64,000 nt of DNA from Gnetum montanum (lineage: Eukaryota; Streptophyta; Gnetopsida; Gnetales; Gnetaceae): contig MNCI01008322.1 in assembly GCA_015680685.1 (NCBI GenBank), forward strand, positions 124,001-188,000, given 5' to 3'. How positions within the stretch are numbered: position 1 is the stretch's first letter; each line of letters opens with the position of its first letter. Under the pieces are notes generated by a model. It had not been told where the DNA came from. It saw nothing but the letters and a program-made list of their open reading frames with translations, and ran no database searches. Both the position numbers and the translations under genes were made by a program. Below, one piece after another: positions 55,996 to 64,000 of the stretch.

Positions 55996-58034
55996 CTAGT
56001 GGAATTCTAGATCATTATCCACATTGATTTCCTTTGTAATTTGTGAAGAAGGAGACTTAGACACTTCACTGATTACAATTGTAGAAGATTGAGAAGAGGA
56101 GAAGGATGAGGTAGGAGAAGAAGAGGCAAGAATCAAGGACTTTAATTTTGTTACAATTACCAATTCTAATATAGTTATGTCCATGATCAATGAAGAATCT
56201 AGAATAGCCACATTATTTATAGTCAATATATTAAGTAATTTAGTAACATAATTAGTGAATTTAATCATATTTGGTAATGTTCTAGATTGTTGAAGTTGTT
56301 GATGGATTATATTTTATGCTTCTAGAGACTTTTTCAAGTCCTCCTTTTCTTTCTGCAACTTGTCCTTTACCGTGACCTCTATTTCAAAATTTTGCTTCAA
56401 AGTTGCAAAACTTTGAACTACAAATTTTTCTACAAAAAAGGCCTTTTCCAATTATAGAGGTCAATCTTATTTGCAACTCATTTACTTGATCATTTGTCAT
56501 TTGAAATAGTACCATGTCAACCACAATAGTTGGAAGCTCTTTTGACTTTTTAAGTAGCAGTTGCATTTCTTTTTCTAGAAATTCTATAATTTGTCTTTTA
56601 TATTCCTTAAAATGTTGTCTAATAGAGCTAAATTTTAATCCTTTAAGTTATAGGTCCTTCAATTTTTTGGTTTGCTTATTAATTCATTTCCAAATATCAT
56701 AGTGAATTATTTAGGCTTGTACTAGATTTTTCTGTGCCTTCATATTTTTCATATAACATGTAATAGCATAATAATATGAGTAAATCATAGAATGAAGTAC
56801 TTTGTTATTAGGAGAGATGAGGGTTGAAGCTTGTGTAAACTACTGAAGATTTATCATCATCTTTTCCAAGTTCTTAGACTCAAGATTCTTATCACAAAAC
56901 TTAGTAATGCTTTTCTCGGAGAATAAGTTATAAATATATTCATTTGGAATATCCCTCTCAATAATTGAGTTAAAGAACTCAACTCTAGCTTCATATTCTA
57001 GAAACTTATGTTCTAGGATACTATGATGTATGATCAAATTCATTGTGTTACTTCTCAATGATACTTCGTTGAGGTCTAACCATGTCTTCTCCAAAACTAT
57101 CATGGTTCCTATCATTACTACTTCTTCTTCAACCATGTCCTAATCTCCCAAGCTAATAACTATTATAGTTTATAGATTATTCACAGCTTGAATATTCTTT
57201 TTTCTAACAAAGTTAATAACAACTGATAGCTCAACACAAAAAATAATAAATATTTTTAAGGACAAGTAATATGCATATGAAAAGTATAATTTATAAGAGA
57301 GGTAGCATGACCTTATTTGTTGCTTCATCTCCTACTTAAAACTTTGAACCAATCTATTTCAGTGCCTATCCACACTTGTAAATGTAGCAAACTAAGGTAT
57401 TAGCCTTCTTATCCTACATAACAATATGGATGGAGATAATATTTGTCAAGATACTCTATGATTCTTGAAGATAGGCAATCAAAAATCATCCATTTAAAGA
57501 TTTTTTGGCTTTGTTTAATTCAAATAAGTTCCTTAATGTTTGGAGTAATTGTTTATGATTAACTCTAGTCATATGAACTTGTTTGCCACCCACCACAATT
57601 CTAAGACAAAGGCATAAATACTTGGAAGATAGCTTGAAAAACCTATAACATGCATCATGCTTATACAAGAACCAACCTTCAAAAAAAGTTCTCAAGGAAA
57701 ACATAACTACCTCATAACTCACTTTAGGCAAATGAAATGTAACAAATGATAATTTTAAAGTAACAAATTCACTAAAATTTTTCCCAATCAGCAACTCCAT
57801 AAAGGCTAGGATGAAATTATGTAAGATCACTTTGATTTGTAGTGTAACATATGGATTATTTTATTTCTTATCCAATTCAAACTCTAAGGAATGTGGTAGA
57901 TTCAAACCCACTATATAATGTGTTGCCAATAGATTATATAGTGAACTTGTTTTTGAATTCATACTGATTATTTTTTGATGCTTTAAGATAGAAGCCTTGT
58001 CTCTAGGGATGATGTCCTTACATTTTGGAATCAT
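55996..58034 (-). pseudogene. Decayed protein-coding locus of unknown family
   Basis: From an ATG at 58034 (M-I-P-K-C-K-D-I-I-P) a frame runs with few stops to about 57486, including the 114-codon piece at 57830-57486 (F-M-E-L-L-I-G-K-N-F, F-F-E-G-W-F-L-Y-K-H-D-A-C-Y-R-F-F, L-R-I-V-V-G-G-K-Q-V-H). A gap of about 350 bp with stops and a possible acceptor 'gggagattag' precedes a second piece at 57136-56384 in one frame (acidic and Lys/Leu-rich, coiled-coil-like). After a frameshift there is a Ser-rich C-terminus ending at 55996. The globular, coiled-coil, Ser-rich order is gene-like or retroelement-like. I do not recognise the family. It could be a retroelement extra ORF or a recent pseudogene. 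Confidence 0.5.
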
Positions 58035-60459
58035 TCTACTAAACCAAATGATAGGATTTTATAAATAATTAATGAAATGCTTCATTAGGGGGAAGAAAAA
58101 CAAGAGATAACACATAATGATAGATTTATGAAATGTTACTTATTTTCAAGTTAAAGAATAAAAATCATAGTAAAAAGCAAAATGAAGTAAACAAACCAAG
58201 AAGACCCATAGTCATGCAAACAGTTGCAATAATGAACAAATACGTGTAATCAAATTATCTCAACTCTAGCCAAGACCATAGAATAGCTCAATTGCTTGAA
58301 CTTATAATATATGTTGAAAGTGTATCCTAGGAGGTGAAGCATAACATACTATAAATAAGATTTCAAATTACATGATACAATAAATACCACCACCAACCAA
58401 TAACCATTGATATTTGAATTTCATGGTTACAGTACTCAATAGGACAGATGATCAAACCAACTTGACTTCAATATCATGTTAGAAATTAAGATCCTCAGGA
58501 TGGGAATAAATGAGTCTAACAAATAGGATGTAATTATGTTGTAAAATTGAGTACACTATAATCATAAAGAACTTAAATAAACAACAATTATAGTACACAA
58601 AAGAACAAAGATGCACACATTGGCCCACAATCCATGATATAGATAAACAATATGATGAAAAAGATAGAAACATAGGTACATAATGAAAACACCAAATTGT
58701 GTAGTTAGACATTAGTGGTTATAGAATTAGAGAATTTAGATATACTAAAATAATATATGTTGATAGTAAACATTGAGATAGAGATCTTAGAATGTGAAAA
58801 CATCAAACAATAGTAGGAACTAATTATTAATTGTAGATAGAACATATAGTGGTTATGGTTTATATGCCACAATATTGGAGTGTGTTGTATGTCTATATGT
58901 AAAATTGTATTGTGACATTTCTTTAGTACACCATAAAAAATGGACACATCTTACTAAATTTTCATACCTCTTGCTAACCAAATCATTAACTATCTAATTA
59001 AACTCTCTATGTAAACTACAATAATTATACATTGGGGTACTAATAACACACATTGAGGTTGATAAAAATACTTGAATCTTGAACATAACCTAAATACAAA
59101 TGAAATTAAAAAATAAATGAAATAGGTAAACATGAGAAAAAATTATAGGAACTTAAATTTAGAATTCCATATGAGAGAAATCCTTCCATTCATGAGAGAA
59201 TTCTTGTGAGATCTTGAGAGATGGCTACTACAATTAATTGTCAAATGTAAGTGTGAGAATGACTTAATAGAAATTAAATGTGAGAATCATTAAGAGGTTT
59301 AATTCATGGAAGAAGCATGATTGAGAGAATGCAAGAAATGAAGAGAGGTTCAAACCTAAACATAAAGAAATTGAAACATATATAGTCAAGGAAAAGAAAG
59401 ATCTTCTATTGCTTCAAAGTTATCAACTACAATAGCATTGAATGAGGGGGTTTCCATCTATTTCAAAGAATAGAACACTACCAAAAATGCCATGTATCAA
59501 CATGAAAGGTCATTAATCCCCCTTTTTCTTCTTTTAACATTTCTCTCTTACTTATGTTTTTGCACATAAACAACCATCACAACTTATAATTCCTAAACAT
59601 AAAGGATTGAAACTAGAACTTCAATGACTTCTAATAGCTCATATGAGTTCTATTTGAAACTAAAACTAAAACTAAAATTTTATAACATTTGTAGACCCCC
59701 TAACTCTATTGGATAGTAGATGTATACATGCTATGACTCTTGGTAACATTTGGAAAAAATAAACCAAATTTGTAACTATAATATCCCATCTATGTCTAAT
59801 GCAGGAAAATGTGACATTCATCTTCACTGCTTTTGGGATTGCATAATTAGTATATTTATTCTTTACAAAGAATTTTTAGCCATGAACCTGTTTCAACTCT
59901 CAGATAGTTAGATTTCATTTGTGCTCTACTAATTTTGCATTATGATTGATGAGGAAGAGTAGCAGATAAATAGTTTACCTTTGAATTAAGGCCTCACCTT
60001 ATACTATTTAGATAGATTTTTCCTCTTCATTTTGTCAAAAATTTTTAAATATTGCATTTTTTACTAAATTGTGAACTTGGTTAAGATTAAAATAAAGAAT
60101 ATACTCTTGAAAATTCCATTTATTAAGCCATAAAACTCCTGTATGAAACCATTCTTTATCATGGGGTTTCCATCATTAGTATTTTTGAAATATTTATGTA
60201 ATGAAGATGCACAAGGATTATGAGTGTAGGTTATAAACTAACAAATAGCGTTAACCTCTAACAACATTATCTTGACTTCAAGAAGCATAACATCATATTG
60301 TATTTGTCTCTCTACTTTAAATTCATCTAGCAAAAAAAACTTCTAAATTTCTTTTTTTTTTCAATATATATTTGACAAAGAAAAAAAGACATGGGAGAAA
60401 ACAATCAAAGATGATTTAAAGAAACTAAAAATAAACAAAAATCTAGGTCTTGAGAGAGA
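58035..60459. other. A+T-rich region, nothing recognised
   Basis: No credible ORF, LTR end or repeat was found. Short minus-strand ORFs at 58479-58712 and 58705-58947 are hydrophobic by composition. 59160-59350 is rich in 'gagag' / 'gagaat' words. Confidence 0.4.
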
Positions 60460-61140
60460 CTAATGACAAAAAGAAAATTCAGGTTGTTGGTCCCATTTTG
60501 TTGGGACAAGGTTTAGGTTTATGATGATGATTTATTTGATAGAAGAGGATCCCATACAACCTGCCCATAAGGAATAGTAGGTTAAACAATGATATGATAA
60601 AATTTTTTCAATATCCCAAGCTAGAATAGCTTCCTTCTTATATTTTCTTTTAAAGGCAAATAAGTTTTTCATACCACTTGCAACTCATTATAAGTAATGC
60701 ACTAATCCTATTTGTAGTTGCAAGATCATTCTAGGTGAAGATATTTATAAGAGAAAATTATGTCCACATGTTTATGTTTAATAGCAAAATTATACATTTT
60801 ATTATGTATATCACATGTCATAATTTTTTTTAGACATTAACTTTCATTCTTGAGTAAAGATAATCAAGAGTTTAAAGAATTTATTATAATACTTCCATTG
60901 AATTTGAAATTAAGGTAGTAACATCATTGGTATAGAGTAAGAATTTAACATGAATACTTCCATTGTAAATTGAGTTGGTATTTTATGCATCTACTGTTCA
61001 AGTTTTTCAATTAAAATCCCAAATAAAGTAGGAGAAAGAGGGTATTATTTTTTAATACCAAAAATACTATTAAATAAAATTCTTTCTTACCCATTTATAA
61101 ATAAAATGCATACATGTTTGTAAACTTTTATCTTTTATCT
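60460..61140 (-). pseudogene. LINE (non-LTR) reverse-transcriptase remnant
   Basis: With frameshifts the minus strand gives, in order, P-L-S-P-T-L-F-G-I-L-I-E-K-L (about 61045-60995), L-L-Y-T-N-D-V-T-T-L-I (60945-60915, the position of the Y-A-D-D box), Y-K-Y-L-H-L, and V-x-P-T-I-P-Y-G-Q-V-V-W-D. This is the block order of plant LINE RT (C-P-L-S-P-T-L-F, Y-A-D-D, Y-K-Y-L-G, L-Y-G-x-E-V-W). The second catalytic Asp survives; the first is Asn. No endonuclease or poly(A) tail was identified. Confidence 0.6.
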
Positions 61141-61814
61141 TTTACCTTTAATAAAAAAACAATGACTCAAATAAAAACAAACCACATCAAAGAACATGTG
61201 TGAAGAATGAAAACAATGACATTATACTAAACATCATGTGATTGAAGGTATGCATATGGCCATTGAGCAATATGAGTATGTAGAATTTGTAACAAGGATT
61301 AGGCCTAGAATATGAAACCTAGAGTTGGTTTTGAAACTAGCACCTTACGCTATGGCTTAATGATTGAACAATAATAATATGAATTTGGTACTCTAGTTGG
61401 ACATATGAAAGCATTGTTAATTTTTTGCCATGAGAGCTAATATATAAATTTACTTTTGACTATTGAAAATAAATAATACTTATTTGAAAATACTAGACTC
61501 ATAGGTCATCAGTGATAGGCTTAATGCTAACTCACTTATTGCTTGGATTCTCCTTTCTTAGTCCCTGAACTAGCATTTTTCTCTACTCTAATGATGCCCT
61601 TGCCTACATGCAGTACTGGAAGCTACAATTGATAGACCTTTGGAAGGGTAACATGCTCAATCTTGGGATCTTTAGTTAGAATACCATCTCCCTTATTTAC
61701 AGCAATGAGGATGATAGGAAAACCATTGCCTAACCCTCAGAATTGTCTCCACTATGCCTTAACTAGCATTAATTATCTTGTGCATGCATATGCATTTTAG
61801 ATGACTATCATGAT
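61141..61814. other. No gene seen; possibly upstream LINE remnant then unrecognised DNA
   Basis: 61141-61260 may continue the LINE upstream of the RT blocks, but residues are too decayed. 61490-61810 has more even base composition and no ORF. Confidence 0.35.
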
Positions 61815-62385
61815 TGATGAATTAGTTAATGGGCTACGTTAATGGGCATGCATTCATGCATGGTTAGATGCATTGATGTAGTGTTTATCTTTGCCTATAT
61901 AAATACATGAACTCACTGCATTTATGGCACATTATGTCCATAGCATAGCCGAAGTCTTGAAGTTTTCTTAGCATAGAGTTAGAATAATTTTTGAGTGCCC
62001 GTAGTAGGATTTCAAGGATTGTATGGTTCTTCATTTGAGCATATTGTACTTGAACACATTGATGTGACTGGAAATAAAGATGAGATTCTTGACATTCCTT
62101 ATAGTACTTGGGATAGAATAATATTTCCTTTTGTACACTTTATGACTGATGCATTTTTACATTAATGTCTTTGATTAATTAATCCGTTTAATAATAACAC
62201 ATAAGTACAACCACTTTGAACATACTACTTAATGCTTGGTAATCCTAGTAGTGGCTATTTGGTACTCCCAACAATAGACACTTGGTAATCAAGTAGCATT
62301 AGAGAAAGTTTAGGATGCAAATGGAAAGTGGACTCAAATGCTTATGTTGAGATAGCTAGATTAAGGTACTAGATAGTTACATAGT
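61815..62385 (+). mobile_element. LTR H, partial, interrupted by element F
   Basis: Plus-strand LTR related to those of A and B: start about TGATGAATTA (61815; 61811 also possible), U3 with 'gcatgcattcatgcatgg', TATA box 'cctatataaata' at 61893, 'ggaaataaagatgag', 'gtaatcctagtagtggctat', 'ttggtaatcaagtag'. Its 3' end is missing because element F begins at 62386. No polypurine tract precedes it, so it is a 5' or solo LTR. Confidence 0.7.
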
Positions 62386-62991
62386 TGACGAGTAGTGAGG
62401 TACCCCTATGCCCACCCATACGAATGACAAAGCGTTCATGAATGGTCCAGTTGAATTCTGTGGACTTTATAGTTTCTAGTGCACTAGTCTTCTAGGAAGT
62501 GAACCTTGTCTTAAGGTTGTTCGTTGTCTTTCTAATTACACTTGTGACATACACTGGTATGATTAAGTGTTATTGAAGCATCTGATTTTTATCATTTTGT
62601 ATTTTAGGGTTTCATGTTCAAAGGGAGATAAAAGTAATTGGAATAACTAATTTAAATTAACTAATTAAATAGTGTCTAACTACTCCTAACCTAAGCATCT
62701 GGTCCCACTTTCCACACATGTCCTGAACCCACATATCCATTGTTGGGTTACCAAGCACTATGCTATTGGGTGTACCAAGCAATAACACTACTAGGATTAC
62801 CAAGTAAATACATATTACACTCGAAGTGGTCATACTTATGTGTTTAATTTATTTGGTCTATCTTATTTAACTACTTCATTAGCTTCATTACTGGAAAACA
62901 TTTAATAAATAATTGAAAACATTTAAGCCTAGTTGATGAGGCTATGTCGATGAGGCCTTGTTGACATAGCCAACAAAACTGCTACTCATCA
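62386..62991 (-). mobile_element. Element F 3' LTR (606 bp), core promoter deleted
   Basis: Starts TGACGAGTAG and ends ...ACTCATCA. Relative to C and D it lacks about 200-240 bp that include the TATA box and the start of transcription. The U3 palindromes ('ggctatgtc' and 'gacatagcc' words) are directly joined to downstream sequence. Confidence 0.75.
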
Positions 62992-63007
62992 TACCCCCAC
63001 GACTGAA
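62992..63007 (-). promoter_or_regulatory. Polypurine tract of element F
   Basis: Minus strand TTCAGTCGTGGGGGTA directly before TGATGAG; preceded by 'gagtacaagttttca'. Confidence 0.75.
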
Positions 63008-63237
63008 TGAAAACTTGTACTCAAGTCCTTTTACAAAATTGGGAAGGTATGGGATTATTGACTGACCTTTCACAAACAAAATAGATTGACTTGACAAAAA
63101 ATAGAGTGCTTGAGTGTATAGATCAACACATTACAAAAATGACGGTGTTCATGACACAAAATTGAAGACGATGACATGACTCTTAAAAATTGGACAGCAT
63201 GTTCCTTGATGGTGTGAAGTTTGATGGAGAAGATTAG

Positions 63238-63764
63238 ATAGTTCTAGGTGACAGTGGATCTTGAGGTTCTAAAGGACCTTCACTGGCTTCATGCACATGT
63301 GGCAGTTAAGATAGCTATGGTTGTCTTGCTACTGTAGCAACTTCTACTAGGAGGCGAAAAGCATCTAGAAGTGCTTTCATTTTCTCCTCCTTATTTCTAG
63401 GATCATGCACCATCCATGCAACTTTGCCAATGTGGGTTAGAACAAGCACACCCTAGGAACATGGAATTTTTGGAAATAGCTTCTTTGCATTGATAAACTA
63501 AGCAAAAAATTATTTGCATTCAATGTTGAACCCTCTAACTGTATCCTTCATTTCCTAGTAATCATTTATCCTTTTGGCTAGGTTCTCAGTAGTTGATCAT
63601 TGATCTATGAATGGTGCTCTAAGAACTTTGAGTTTAGGGTTTGTAGTCTCAAGTTTTTTCTTGGTGTCTTTATGGTGCTTGAACTTTGCCTTGTATAGCA
63701 TATATGAGCTAGCCACTTGTTTATCTAACTTTGACCATGGCCATCTGGTAGTTAGCATAGCTAG
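63238..63764 (-). pseudogene. C-terminal part of the 3' ORF in element F
   Basis: L-A-M-L-T-T-R ... K-L-D-K-Q-V-A-S-S-Y-M-L-Y-K-A-K-F aligns with L-A-M-L-T-A-E ... Q-V-A-A-S-Y-S-L-Y-E-G-E-F in A. Further on, L-T-H-I-G-K-V-A-W-M-V, N-K-E-E-K-M-K-A-L-L-D-A-F and V-E-V-A-T-V-A match the A C-terminus. Stops are present. This is a third witness that the ORF belongs to the lineage. Confidence 0.75.
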
Positions 63765-64000
63765 TGATGAATGGTGAGGTACCCCTACACTCAACCATAC
63801 GAATACAAGCGTTTCATGCACGATCCAGTCGAACTCCAAGGACTAAGTGCTTACACACCCTAATGGAACACTCAGGGTTAATCAATCGTTGTCTTCCCAA
63901 ACTTACTTGTATTGTCACGGTTGTATGGTTAAGTAAGCTTGAGGTACATGATTTTTATAACTTTTATCTTTTTAATGTCTTATGCTAATAGGGGAAGGTA
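63765..64000 (-). mobile_element. LTR G, inserted in element F, cut by window edge
   Basis: Starts TGATGAATGGTGAGG and is colinear with solo LTR C from 25677 (shared 'ggtacccctacactcaacca', 'ggactaagtgcttac', 'gtatggttaagtaagcttga'). The 3' ORF of F is broken at this point. Confidence 0.85.

Larger units (their letters stand above)
62386..64000 (-). mobile_element. Element F: 3' end of an Athila-like element, runs off the window
   Basis: On the minus strand: C-terminal part of the 3' ORF (63764-63238), polypurine tract (63007-62992), 3' LTR (62991-62386). LTR G is inserted at 63765, so any further 3' ORF sequence of F lies beyond the window. F interrupts LTR H. Confidence 0.8.

Overview
The window looks like nuclear DNA of a land plant with a very large, transposon-rich genome. 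A gymnosperm is the likeliest guess: there is a plant-type gene with an intron of about 9.9 kb, LTR retrotransposons nested in one another, and heavily decayed pol genes full of stop codons. There are no bacterial operons, rRNA genes or intact tRNA genes. The species cannot be fixed from the sequence alone.

Layout. 1-499 is the end of a minus-strand LTR. 500-3945 is intergenic, with tRNA-like SINE modules, a degenerate ~100-bp repeat and ten identical copies of a 55-bp repeat. 3946-14352 (minus strand) is the only gene that looks functional: two exons encoding about 174 residues, separated by an intron of 9,882 bp. The intron holds a gag remnant, a hAT element (9767-10587, perfect 8-bp target duplication), LINE-like scraps and a degenerate 24-bp repeat. 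15483-29496 is a complete 14.0-kb Athila-like Ty3/Gypsy element (A, plus strand, perfect 5-bp target duplication) carrying a solo LTR (25677-26468). 30627-43678 is a second, 13.1-kb element of the same lineage (B, plus strand). 46315-55865 is a third, 9.55-kb element (D, minus strand, perfect target duplication) that has lost most of its 3' ORF and contains a 118-base assembly gap. 55996-58034 (minus) is a decayed protein-coding locus I do not recognise. 60460-61140 (minus) is a LINE reverse-transcriptase remnant. From 61815 to the right edge three LTRs are nested: H (plus), cut by element F (minus), whose 3' ORF is cut by LTR G.

How the parts work together. A, B and D share one plan: LTR, tRNA-Asp-type primer site, gag with a compact zinc knuckle, protease, RT with an FMDD-type box, RNase H, integrase, a spacer of 1.5-2.1 kb, a long 3' ORF, polypurine tract and LTR. 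The 3' ORF (about 900 codons in A and B, a 72-codon stub in D, its C-terminal end in F) begins directly after an AG, as if reached by splicing. It has an N-terminal globular part and a long coiled-coil part, and no envelope-like membrane segments. Three features recur and are the best candidates for something new. First, a polypurine-like motif occurs three times per element: at the end of pol, in the spacer, and at the true tract. Second, in A and B a palindromic array like that element's own U3 lies in the spacer ahead of the 3' ORF. Third, in all three complete elements the 5' LTR is shorter than the 3' LTR, with almost all of the difference in the U3 palindromic array.

All retrotransposon genes here are broken by stops, frameshifts or changed catalytic residues. 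They are probably immobile.
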